This document shows, one piece after another, positions 23,096 through 31,050 of a DNA stretch of 32,854 nucleotides (position 1 is its first letter; every line of letters starts with the position of its first letter). The stretch is from contig NZ_JANXUQ010000057.1 of assembly GCF_025356155.1 (NCBI RefSeq), forward strand, positions 1-32,854, given 5' to 3'. The stretch comes from Rhodoferax sp. Lineage in GTDB: Bacteria; Pseudomonadota; Gammaproteobacteria; Burkholderiales; Burkholderiaceae_C. The translations under genes and the position numbers were made by a program. The notes beneath the pieces are model-generated. The model was given only the letters and a program-made list of their open reading frames with translations. It did no database searches and was not told the origin of the DNA.

Positions 23096-23153
23096 GAAAA
23101 TTCGTCGCTAGCCCTCGTCAAATATGCGTATACCGCTATTAAATATGTAGCAA
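23096..23153 (+). repeat. Dispersed intergenic repeat, copy D
   Basis: It contains CGTCGCTAGCCCTCGTCAAA and ends in GCTATTAAATATGTAGC, the GCTA-N9-TAGC hairpin. It fills most of the 88-bp gap between two convergent genes, the rhodanese-dikinase and the methyltransferase. Confidence 0.8.
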
Positions 23154-23169
23154 CGACCGTCGCAACCGG

Positions 23170-23802
23170 CTAAGCCTTGCACCACACACTGGCCAGCCAG
23201 GGCTGCTGCTCTAGGGGCAAACCCGGGGGGCGGTAGTAGTGCATCAACTCGGTGAAGCCCGCGCCCGCCATATACCCGCGCCAAGTGCTTAGGTCATGGT
23301 AGGCACCGTAGCGGTCACCGTGAAAACCTTCCTCGTTGTTGCCCCGCGGGTTGGAGCTGAACAGTACGCCGCCGGGCTTCAGCGTGGCATGTAACTGCGC
23401 CAGCACCCGGGGCAGCGCGTGGCTGGGCACATGGAACAGGGATGCGTTGGCAAATACGCCGTCAAAGAAATGGTCGGGCAGGTCCAGTGCCAGAAAGTCT
23501 TGCTGCCACACGGTGCAGCCGCTGTAGGCGCGCGCCATGTCGGCAAAACGCGCCGCGCCCTCCAGTCCGACTGCCGTATGCCCCAACGCACAAAAGGCCT
23601 TGAGGTCTCGGCCGGGGCCGCAGCCGAAGTCCAGAACCGTAAACGGCGCGGGCGCCGTGATGTGCTGCAACAGCGCGTCCATGTTTTGGCGCACGTCGTG
23701 GTCGCGCGTCCCAGCAAAGAAGTCGTCGGCGTGCTGGTTGTAGTGGGCCAGCGTGCGCTGGCTGGTAGTGTCGTTGTCAGGTGGTGGCGTCGGAACGTGC
23801 AT
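23170..23802 (-). CDS. Class I SAM-dependent methyltransferase
   Basis: This 210-residue protein has a Rossmann SAM-binding fold. Motif I is VLDFGCGPGRDLKAF (56-70), an acidic residue (VGLEGA) ends strand 2, motif III/IV is FDGVFANASLFHVP, and a LHATLKPGGVLFSSNPRG segment follows, as in Methyltransf_11/25 proteins. The N-terminus (TLAHYNQHADDFFAGT) is common in this group and binds substrate. The substrate (small molecule, tRNA or other) is not deducible. It is a single gene; a gap of 43 bp separates it from the next minus-strand gene, which lies upstream, so they may be co-transcribed. Confidence 0.9.
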   Translation of the reverse strand: MHVPTPPPDNDTTSQRTLAHYNQHADDFFAGTRDHDVRQNMDALLQHITAPAPFTVLDFGCGPGRDLKAFCALGHTAVGLEGAARFADMARAYSGCTVWQQDFLALDLPDHFFDGVFANASLFHVPSHALPRVLAQLHATLKPGGVLFSSNPRGNNEEGFHGDRYGAYHDLSTWRGYMAGAGFTELMHYYRPPGLPLEQQPWLASVWCKA

Positions 23803-23845
23803 GTGCCAGAGGATACGCGCTAGCCCTACCTAACCTCGCCCAGTC

Positions 23846-24286
23846 TTACTCCAGTCGGTCCTCTGCCCGGCGGTTGCGTGCACGCTGCACCAGCATCGAG
23901 ACCAATAGGGCAGCGGCTGCCGAGCCAGTCAATACCGGCGACGCGGCCAACATGTCGGCCAGTCCATCGACGGCATGGATACTGACCTGCTGCACGTAGT
24001 TCACCAGGGTGATGACATCCCCGGATTGCACCTGCTGCGCATCCTCAAGGCGCACGTTCAGGACGGACCAATCGCTGCGAAAACGGATATCGGCAAAGAT
24101 GCCGTTGGCCACCGCCACCATGGACAGCACGCCCAGTGGTTTGAGCAAATGCTCCAACAGACGGCGGCGTTCGGCGGGGGGCGCAACCTCATACACCTGG
24201 CCCACCAGGCGTGCAATGGTGGCTTCGGAGGCCGGGCCGGTGAGGGGGCGAACGGCATTCGCCATAGGGGGTTCTTGGGGTTTCAT
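23846..24286 (-). CDS. Small membrane-associated protein of unknown function
   Basis: This protein has 146 residues from the ATG at 24286, with GGGAG about 8 bp upstream; earlier in-frame codons lack support. The N-terminal part holds a basic amphipathic helix (EVAPPAERRRLLEHLLKPLG), followed by a hydrophobic stretch (VLSMVAVANGIFA), and a C-terminal hydrophobic segment (SPVLTGSAAAALLVSMLV) precedes a charged tail (QRARNRRAEDRLE). The middle (VLNVRLEDAQQVQSGDVITLVNYV) reads as beta strands. This looks like a small inner-membrane protein; I do not recognise the family. It diverges from the GGDEF-EAL gene. Confidence 0.75.
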   Translation of the reverse strand: MKPQEPPMANAVRPLTGPASEATIARLVGQVYEVAPPAERRRLLEHLLKPLGVLSMVAVANGIFADIRFRSDWSVLNVRLEDAQQVQSGDVITLVNYVQQVSIHAVDGLADMLAASPVLTGSAAAALLVSMLVQRARNRRAEDRLE

Positions 24287-24435
24287 GTACTTTGCTCCCG
24301 TAGGGAATGTTGCGCAACTCAAACCGCGGTGGGTCAGACAGGCTGTCTCGCAAGGTTAAACCAGAGTAGGCCGCTTTACCGTATCAACTTAATGTTGAAG
24401 TGCAACTTCTTGTAAACAAAAAGCCAATGACACCC

Positions 24436-24455
24436 AGTCTGTACGTTGGCAGACT
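24436..24455. promoter_or_regulatory. Inverted repeat in the divergent gap before the GGDEF-EAL gene
   Basis: AGTCTG (24436-24441) and CAGACT (24450-24455) form a perfect 6-8-6 inverted repeat within the 248-bp gap 24287-24534. A second, smaller one, GAAGT-GCA-ACTTC, is at 24397-24409. The right half of the gap is AT-rich, as expected of a promoter, but I could not place -35/-10 boxes confidently. No gene is visible in the gap. Confidence 0.3.
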
Positions 24456-24534
24456 TATGGCTGCACATAACCGTGTTTAGATGGGTGTAAGAATGAATGG
24501 CTAGTCGTAGTGCAAAGTCGCAGAGGGTTGTGTA

Positions 24535-27500
24535 GTGTTGTCCGGGTCTCGATTTGAGAAAAAAGTATTGACTGCGTTTGCCGCCGCCATGGTGGTGGTG
24601 GCGGGGCTTGCGTGCGCGACCTGGTTGATGGCTGGCGACGCCACCAATGCAACCCGCATGGTGACCCACACCCATGAGGTGTTGGAACGCCTGAGCGACA
24701 CCCGCGCAGAAACTCTGCAGGTCGAATTCAGCACCCAGGGTTTTCGCGTTACAGGCGATCCCGCACGTTTAGTCGAACGCGATGCGGCGATCGCGAAGCG
24801 CCAAGTCTTGCTGGGCCAGATTCGGCAGCTCACGGCTGATAACCCGTTGCAGCAAGCCCAGTGGGAGCGGTTGCGCAAAGTCATCGGCGAGCGCCTGGCC
24901 ATCTCCCGTCAGGTCGAACTCTTACGCAAGACGCAGGGGCAAGCGGCCGCCAGCGCGTTTGCAGCCACTGCGCCCTTGCAGGCCACCCGGGAGTTGACAA
25001 ATCACCTGCTGGGTGAAATGGACCAGGAAGAGCGCCGCCTGTTGGCCCTGCGCATTGCCGAGCAGATGCGCGCCCGCACCGTGGTGGTAGCCATCGGTGC
25101 GCTGGCCTCGTTATTGTTGTTGGTGCTGCTGAGCATCAGTTATGCCCTGATTCGCCGCCAGGTGCGTGAGACCGAAGCCAGCCGCCAAGCCCTGGCACAG
25201 AGTGAAGAGAGCCTGGTCACCACACTGTATTCCATCGGCGACGCCGTATTGGCGACCGACACCCTGGGCCGTGTCACCCGCATGAACCCGGTGGCCGAGC
25301 GGCTCACCGGTTGGACCATGGCGCAGGCCGTGGGGCAGCCTGTCGAAAAGGTGTTCGACATCATCAACGAACACACGCTTGAACCCACCGTGTTGCCAGT
25401 GGCCAAAGCGCTGGAAACGGGCGAAGTGCAAGAGCTGGCCAACCACACCATGCTGATCGCGCGGGACGGCAGCAAACTGCCCATATCCGACAGCGCGGCG
25501 CCCATCCGCGATGCAACGGGACAGGTGCGCGGTGTGGTGCTGGTGTTTCGTGATGTATCCGTGGCACACCAATTGCAGCGTATGGTGAGCGACCAGAACC
25601 ACCTGCTGGAGCAGCGCGTGCAGGAGCGCACCGCGCAACTGGTGGAGAGTGAAGAACACCTGCGCAGCGTCATCAACAATGTGCCGGCCTTGATTGCCTA
25701 TGTGGATGCCACGCGGCACTATGTCTATGTCAACAGCCGATACCACACCCGGTTTGCGCCGGAGCTGGACGACATTCGCGGCTGCAGTGTGCATGAGATT
25801 TTGGGAGACACCCAGTATGCAGTGGCCGCACCCCTCATTGCGCAGGTATTGGCCGGTCACGCGCAAAGCTACGACTGGGAGCCTTTCCCCGGCGTGTGGC
25901 AAGCCATCAACTACCTGCCCAAGCGGGATGCCAGTGAACGCGTAGTGGGTTACTACGTGTTGGGCTCCGATATTACAGAGCGCAAGAATGCCGAGCAGCG
26001 TATCCAGTCATTGAATACCGAATTGGCGCAACATGTGCGCGACCTGCAGCGCACCAGCCGCATATTGCGCACGCTGAGCGCCGGCAACCGCACCATGCTG
26101 CGCGCCACCGACGAGTTGGAGCTGCTGGAGAGCATGTGCCGCACGGTTGTTGAGACCGGTGGCTACGCCATTGCGGCCGTGTGGTACCGCAGCCAGGATG
26201 AGAACCAGTCTTTGCGACCCATGGCAGGTATTGGCCCTGCAGAAGGTCTTGCCGCGCTGTACAAATTAAAGACCAGTTGGGCGGATAATGAAAATGGCCA
26301 AGGTGTCGTGGCACACGCCATTCGCTCCGGCCAGACACAGGTGGCGCACGATATGCTGACCGATCCGCACTACGCGGTCTGGAGAGACCAATTGATGGGT
26401 GTGGGTTCGGGCCTTGCCTGCCCGTTGCGGGTGGGCGAACACACCATCGGTGCGCTGGCCATCTATGCAGCCGATTCGCATGCCATAGGCCCGGACGAGG
26501 AGGCATTGCTGTCGGAGATGGCCGATGACCTGGCATTTGGTATTGCCACGTTGCGCGCGCGCCAGCAGCGGCAAGAGTTCCAGGCGGCCATGCACCGCAT
26601 GACCCACTTTGACGTGCTGACGGGCTTGCCCAACGAGACCCAGTTCACCGAGTTTCTGGTGGCGGCTATAGCGTCGGGCCAGCGGCTAGGCCAGTCTTTC
26701 TCGGTTTTGCAAACCAATGTGGGCAGACTCAACGAAATCAACGACGTGATGGGTTTTGGACAAGGCGACCAATTGCTGCGTGAGTTTGGCGACCGTTTGT
26801 GTGCCGCTGCACCCGCGACGGCTCTGGTGGCACGTTTGCGTGGCGACGAGTTCGCCATGCTGCTGCCCAATAGCCAGGTAGCAGATGCCATAGCCTTGGC
26901 AGAGCGCATAGAGACCCAATTAGAACAACCGTTTGCTATTGCGGATATCCAGATGGATGTGTCGGCCACCATCGGTGTGGCGGTGTTCCCTGACCACGGC
27001 ATCACGCCCCATGACCTGTTCCGGCATGTGGACAGCGCGTTGAACCTTGCGAAGAAGATGGGCTGCAGCCACTACGTGTATGACCCCGAGCAAAACAAGG
27101 ACCAGTCACGGCGCCTGAACGCGGCCGGTGAACTGCGGCGTGCCATTGAAGGGGGCGACCTGCTGCTGTATCTGCAGCCCAAAGTGGATATGCAAACCGG
27201 CGCGGTATGCGGCGCCGAAGGACTGGTTCGCTGGCAGCATGCACAGCGCGGCATCATCCCGCCGGTAGAGTTCATTGGCTTGGCCGAGCACACTGGCTTG
27301 ATCCGGCCCTTGACCGAATGGGTCATTGAGACAGCACTGCGCCTGAATCAGGCCTGGGAGCGCCAGGGCTGTGCGCTGCCTATCGCCCTGAATTTGTCTG
27401 CCCGCAACCTGCGCGACGAAAAGCTGGTGGAAAAAATCCGCAGTCTCAAGGCGACCTGGGGTGCGACCGCTGGCCTGCTGGAGCTGGAGATCACGGAGAG

Positions 27501-27894
27501 CACCGTCATGGATGATGCGGAGTTTGCACTGGGTGTGCTGCACCGTCTGCGCGCAGAAGGCATACCGCTGTATATCGACGACTTCGGCACAGGTTATTCG
27601 TCACTGACCTATTTGCAAAAGCTGCCCGTGGACTACATCAAGATCGACCAATCCTTTGTGATGGACATGACCGCGAGCAAGGCGTCCTTGGCCATTGTCC
27701 GGTCCACGATAGACCTGGCGCATGACCTGGGCTGTAAAACCGTGGCCGAGGGGGTCGAGACCCGGGAACACTGGGACCAACTGGCGGCCTTGGGCTGCGA
27801 TTTTGCGCAGGGCTATTGGATCGCCAAGCCCATGCCCGCCGAGCAATTTCCAGCCTGGTTGGCGCAGTACCGTCCGCCCAGCGCCACGGTCTAA
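24535..27894 (+). CDS. CHASE3-PAS-PAS-GAF-GGDEF-EAL membrane protein (c-di-GMP phosphodiesterase likely)
   Basis: This protein has 1119 residues from the GTG at 24535, with GAGGG about 8 bp upstream. A transmembrane segment (about 9-31), a periplasmic helical CHASE3-like domain and a second segment (183-205) come first. PAS 1 is about 220-345, PAS 2 about 372-490, GAF about 512-680. The GGDEF-domain signature reads RGDEF (769-773), but both Asp residues of the usual DxD metal site are replaced (N728, G730), so cyclase activity is doubtful. The EAL domain keeps the active-site set: E895 in EGL, the NLS segment, ELEITES, D1015-D1016 in DDFGTGYSS, KID, and the AEGVET and QGYWIAKPM ends. It most likely hydrolyses cyclic di-GMP, with the GGDEF half as a regulatory GTP site. 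Confidence 0.93.
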   Translation: MLSGSRFEKKVLTAFAAAMVVVAGLACATWLMAGDATNATRMVTHTHEVLERLSDTRAETLQVEFSTQGFRVTGDPARLVERDAAIAKRQVLLGQIRQLTADNPLQQAQWERLRKVIGERLAISRQVELLRKTQGQAAASAFAATAPLQATRELTNHLLGEMDQEERRLLALRIAEQMRARTVVVAIGALASLLLLVLLSISYALIRRQVRETEASRQALAQSEESLVTTLYSIGDAVLATDTLGRVTRMNPVAERLTGWTMAQAVGQPVEKVFDIINEHTLEPTVLPVAKALETGEVQELANHTMLIARDGSKLPISDSAAPIRDATGQVRGVVLVFRDVSVAHQLQRMVSDQNHLLEQRVQERTAQLVESEEHLRSVINNVPALIAYVDATRHYVYVNSRYHTRFAPELDDIRGCSVHEILGDTQYAVAAPLIAQVLAGHAQSYDWEPFPGVWQAINYLPKRDASERVVGYYVLGSDITERKNAEQRIQSLNTELAQHVRDLQRTSRILRTLSAGNRTMLRATDELELLESMCRTVVETGGYAIAAVWYRSQDENQSLRPMAGIGPAEGLAALYKLKTSWADNENGQGVVAHAIRSGQTQVAHDMLTDPHYAVWRDQLMGVGSGLACPLRVGEHTIGALAIYAADSHAIGPDEEALLSEMADDLAFGIATLRARQQRQEFQAAMHRMTHFDVLTGLPNETQFTEFLVAAIASGQRLGQSFSVLQTNVGRLNEINDVMGFGQGDQLLREFGDRLCAAAPATALVARLRGDEFAMLLPNSQVADAIALAERIETQLEQPFAIADIQMDVSATIGVAVFPDHGITPHDLFRHVDSALNLAKKMGCSHYVYDPEQNKDQSRRLNAAGELRRAIEGGDLLLYLQPKVDMQTGAVCGAEGLVRWQHAQRGIIPPVEFIGLAEHTGLIRPLTEWVIETALRLNQAWERQGCALPIALNLSARNLRDEKLVEKIRSLKATWGATAGLLELEITESTVMDDAEFALGVLHRLRAEGIPLYIDDFGTGYSSLTYLQKLPVDYIKIDQSFVMDMTASKASLAIVRSTIDLAHDLGCKTVAEGVETREHWDQLAALGCDFAQGYWIAKPMPAEQFPAWLAQYRPPSATV

Positions 27895-27918
27895 ATCGGT
27901 AACCGATCGGTTCCTCTC

Positions 27919-27936
27919 ATACGCCACTCGGCGTAT
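27919..27936 (+). terminator. Hairpin after the GGDEF-EAL gene, possible terminator
   Basis: ATACGCC-ACTC-GGCGTAT is a perfect 7-bp stem with a 4-nt loop, 24 bp after the stop codon and followed by TTTCGCCTT (counting the last stem T), only weakly T-rich. Just upstream, at 27901-27912, AACCGATCGGTT is another palindrome. The gap 27895-28046 must also hold the urtA promoter; I could not place a sigma-54 or sigma-70 site with confidence. Confidence 0.4.
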
Positions 27937-28046
27937 TTCGCCTTGGGCCGTCCTTCCCTAAAGTCAGTCCATCGTTGTGCAAAACCTGCTGTAGTTTGCA
28001 GGCCCGCACAGCGAAGTCGATTTTCTTTAACCAAGGACGCTTACCC

Positions 28047-29321
28047 ATGCAACAAAAAGTTAATTCCCGGCGCTTCGCGCTGAAGGCGCTGACCGCCGCC
28101 GTCGCCCTGTCCACATTGACAGCATTTCCTGCGTACGCGGCAGACACCATCAAGGTTGGCATTTTGCACAGCCTCTCGGGCACCATGGCCATTTCTGAGA
28201 CCGTGTTGAAAGACACCGTGCTGATGGCCATTGACGAAATCAACGCCAAGGGCGGCGTCATGGGCAAGATGCTGGAGCCTGTGGTGGTAGACCCCGCGTC
28301 CAACTGGCCGCTGTTTGCTGAAAAGACCAAGCAGTTGCTGGGGCAGGACAAAGTCGCCGTTATCTTCGGTTGCTGGACGTCGGTGTCGCGCAAATCGGTG
28401 TTGCCGGTTGTGGAAGAGATGAACGGCCTGCTGTTCTACCCCGTGCAGTACGAGGGCGAAGAACTGTCCAAAAACGTGTTTTACACCGGTGCTGCGCCCA
28501 ACCAGCAAGCCATTCCTGCCGTCGATTATTTGATGAGCAAAGAAGGCGGCGGCGCCAAACGCTGGGTGCTGCTGGGTACCGACTATGTGTACCCCCGCAC
28601 CACCAACAAGATCCTGCGCGCTTACCTGAAGAGCAAGGGTGTGAAAGACACCGACATCGACGAAAAATACACCCCATTCGGTCACTCCGATTACCAGACC
28701 ATCGTGGCCGATGTGAAGAAGTTTTCTGCCGGTGGCAAGACCGCTGTGGTGTCCACCATCAATGGTGACTCCAACGTGCCCTTTTACAAAGAACTGGGTA
28801 ACGCGGGTCTGAAGGCCAAAGACGTGCCAGTGGTGGCTTTCTCGGTGGGTGAAGAGGAGTTGCGCGGCGTGGACACCAAACCGCTGGTGGGTCATCTGGC
28901 TGCATGGAATTACTTCATGAGCATCAAGAACCCCGACAACACGGCCTTCATCAAGAAGTGGTCTGACTACGCGAAGGCCAAGAAGCTGCCCGGCGCCGAC
29001 AAGCCTTTGACCAACGATCCGATGGAGGCCACTTACATCGGCATCAACATGTGGAAGCAGGCAGTTGAAAAAGCCAAGTCCACTGACACGGACAAGGTCA
29101 TCGCTGCGATGGCTGGCCAGACCTTCAAGGCACCCAGCGGCATTCTGAGCAAGATGGATGAGAAGAACCACCACTTGCACAAGAGCGTGTTCATCGGGGA
29201 AGTCAAGGCCGACGGCCAATTCAACGTGGTGTGGAAGACACCCGGCCCGGTTAAAGCCAAGCCATGGTCTCCGTACATCGAAGGCAACGACAAGAAGCCT
29301 GACGAGCCCGTAGCAAAGTAA
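28047..29321 (+). CDS. urtA: Urea ABC transporter, substrate-binding protein UrtA
   Basis: This protein has 424 residues from the ATG at 28047 with AAGGA about 9 bp upstream. The signal peptide contains SRRFALK, a partial twin-arginine motif, and a cleavage site after AYA near residue 31. The mature protein begins ADTIKVGILHSLSGTMAISE, and GCWTSVSRKSVLPVVEE and FYPVQYEGEE are hallmarks of UrtA, which separate it from amide or branched-chain amino acid binders. It captures urea in the periplasm for import by UrtBCDE, giving nitrogen after urease. It is first in the urt operon; the family is usually NtrC-controlled, but no clear NtrC site was identified. It is separated from urtB by a strong stem-loop. 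Confidence 0.96.
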   Translation: MQQKVNSRRFALKALTAAVALSTLTAFPAYAADTIKVGILHSLSGTMAISETVLKDTVLMAIDEINAKGGVMGKMLEPVVVDPASNWPLFAEKTKQLLGQDKVAVIFGCWTSVSRKSVLPVVEEMNGLLFYPVQYEGEELSKNVFYTGAAPNQQAIPAVDYLMSKEGGGAKRWVLLGTDYVYPRTTNKILRAYLKSKGVKDTDIDEKYTPFGHSDYQTIVADVKKFSAGGKTAVVSTINGDSNVPFYKELGNAGLKAKDVPVVAFSVGEEELRGVDTKPLVGHLAAWNYFMSIKNPDNTAFIKKWSDYAKAKKLPGADKPLTNDPMEATYIGINMWKQAVEKAKSTDTDKVIAAMAGQTFKAPSGILSKMDEKNHHLHKSVFIGEVKADGQFNVVWKTPGPVKAKPWSPYIEGNDKKPDEPVAK

Positions 29322-29337
29322 GGCGCTAGCCTACTGC

Positions 29338-29413
29338 GCGACCCGATCTGGGGCCTTCCAGTGCTCACCGTACAGGCGTACGGCTCCGCGCTTCAAGCCC
29401 CACCTCGGGTCGC
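29338..29413 (+). other. Large stem-loop between urtA and urtB
   Basis: GCGACCCGA (29338-29346) pairs with TCGGGTCGC (29405-29413). After a 2x2 internal mismatch, TGGGGC (29349-29354) pairs with GCCCCA (29397-29402). Inside, CCGTAC-AGGC-GTACGG (29368-29383) is a further hairpin. A small hairpin CCTCA-CTT-TGAGG follows at 29429-29441. There is no T-tract, so it is not a classical terminator. It occupies most of the 148-bp intercistronic gap and resembles structures that protect the 3' end of a highly expressed binding-protein mRNA. Confidence 0.7.
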
Positions 29414-29469
29414 TCGCTACGGCCATCACCTCACTTTGAGGGGCGGCTTACGAAGTTACAGATTCAGTC

Positions 29470-31050
29470 ATGCCATACCGAATATCCAGATTGCTCGCAG
29501 TTGCTGCTATTTTTGTAGCTGGTCACGCTTATTCATTGACGGCTGAGTCAGCAAAGGCCATGGCCGTCGGCGAAGGCGATGCGCGCATAGAGGCTTTGCG
29601 CGCGGCCGTTGCGGGCGCTGACAACAAAACCGCAGCGTTCATCCAGGCGCTGTCTGATGATGCGGTCAAGGTCGTGGCGGGCAAACCCGTCGTCGTGAAA
29701 GACGACAAGGCGGTTGACCCGGTCAGTGGTGCGCAGAGCGCCTTGCCCGATACGGCTGAAGACGTCATGAACAACAACCGCATGCGCGGTGAACTCGATA
29801 CCGCTTTGGCGTCACTCAAGCTGCTGTCCACCGATGTGGCGGTGCGCCGTGAGGCGGTCAAGACCCTGCAGGGCGAAGTGGACGAGAGCAAACTGCCGTT
29901 GATCGACAAGGCCTTTGCACAAGAGACCGTGCCCGATATCAAGGACCGGCTGGGCCTGCTGCGCGCCGCTGCCTTGCTGGGCAGCGCAGACAAAACCAAG
30001 CGGCTGGAAGCTGCGAGTTTGCTGGCTGATAGTTCGCTGGCCGCGACCAAAACTTTGTTGACGGAACGCCTGCAGGTAGAGACTGATGCCCGGGTGAATG
30101 GTGCCTTGCAATTGAGCCTGGGCAAGGTCAGTGCCCGTCTCGCATGGGGGGACAGGCTGGGTGCCATTTTCAGCGGCATCAGCTTGGGTTCTATCCTGCT
30201 ATTGGTCGCCTTGGGGCTGGCCATCACCTACGGGCTAATGGGTGTCATCAACATGGCCCACGGCGAACTGATGATGATCGGTGCCTATGCCACTTATGTG
30301 GTGCAAGGCTTGTTTCAGAAATACCTGCCAGGTGCGTTCGACTGGTATTTGCTGGCTTCGGTACCAGTGGCCTTTCTGGCGTCGGCCTTGGTTGGGGCGG
30401 CACTGGAGCGCAGCGTGATCCGCTTCCTGTACGGTCGCCCACTGGAGACTCTGCTGGCCACCTGGGGCATCAGCCTGATGCTGATGCAAGGGGTGCGAAC
30501 GATTTTTGGTGCACAAAATGTGGGCGTCGAAAACCCGAGCTGGATGAGTGGTGGTGTGCAGGTACTGGGCAATTTGTCTCTGCCGTATAACCGTCTGGTC
30601 ATCGTCGGCTTTTCGCTGGCCGTGCTGGGTGGGGTCGCCTTCTTGATCAGCAAGACGCGCCTGGGTTTGTTTGTACGCGGTGTCACGCAGAACCGGCCCA
30701 TCGCCAGCTGTATGGGCGTCAACACGGCCCGCATCGACACGTATGCGTTTGCGCTGGGCTCCGGCATTGCGGGCCTCGCCGGTTGCGCGCTGAGCCAGGT
30801 GGGCAATGTGGGGCCCGACCTGGGCCAAGGCTATATCGTGGATTCGTTCATGGTGGTGGTATTGGGTGGTGTTGGTCAGTTGGCCGGCACCGTGTATGCC
30901 GCGCTGGGGCTGGGCATCTTGAACAAATTTCTGGAGGGCTGGACCGGTGCGGTGCTGGCCAAGATTGCGGTGCTGGTTTTTATCATCATCTTTATCCAAA
31001 AAAGACCGCAGGGTATTTTTGCGATGAAGGGCCGGAGTGCAGAAGCATGA
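29470..31050 (+). CDS. urtB: Urea ABC transporter permease UrtB
   Basis: This is a 526-residue protein. A signal peptide (residues 1-21, ending AYS) is followed by a periplasmic helical domain of about 200 residues (21-225) and then a LivH-type permease with about eight membrane segments (for example GISLGSILLLVALGLAITYG and INMAHGELMMIGAYATYVV). The extra periplasmic domain is typical of UrtB and distinguishes it from LivH. The EAA-like loop is not pronounced, as in LIV-type permeases. It ends with an ATGA overlap with urtC. With UrtC it forms the urea channel energised by UrtD and UrtE. Confidence 0.95.
   Translation: MPYRISRLLAVAAIFVAGHAYSLTAESAKAMAVGEGDARIEALRAAVAGADNKTAAFIQALSDDAVKVVAGKPVVVKDDKAVDPVSGAQSALPDTAEDVMNNNRMRGELDTALASLKLLSTDVAVRREAVKTLQGEVDESKLPLIDKAFAQETVPDIKDRLGLLRAAALLGSADKTKRLEAASLLADSSLAATKTLLTERLQVETDARVNGALQLSLGKVSARLAWGDRLGAIFSGISLGSILLLVALGLAITYGLMGVINMAHGELMMIGAYATYVVQGLFQKYLPGAFDWYLLASVPVAFLASALVGAALERSVIRFLYGRPLETLLATWGISLMLMQGVRTIFGAQNVGVENPSWMSGGVQVLGNLSLPYNRLVIVGFSLAVLGGVAFLISKTRLGLFVRGVTQNRPIASCMGVNTARIDTYAFALGSGIAGLAGCALSQVGNVGPDLGQGYIVDSFMVVVLGGVGQLAGTVYAALGLGILNKFLEGWTGAVLAKIAVLVFIIIFIQKRPQGIFAMKGRSAEA

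Noticed and set aside
23816..23832. Fifth copy of the dispersed repeat
   Set aside because: Only about 10 bp (CGCTAGCCCT) agrees; the following block and the GCTA-N9-TAGC hairpin are missing.
27937..28046. Sigma-54 promoter for urtA
   Set aside because: Urea uptake is often under nitrogen control, but no GG-N10-GC element of acceptable quality was found upstream of urtA by eye.
28041..29219. Minus-strand open frame (392 codons) over urtA
   Set aside because: It covers an unambiguous UrtA sequence on the other strand; composition is low-complexity shadow.
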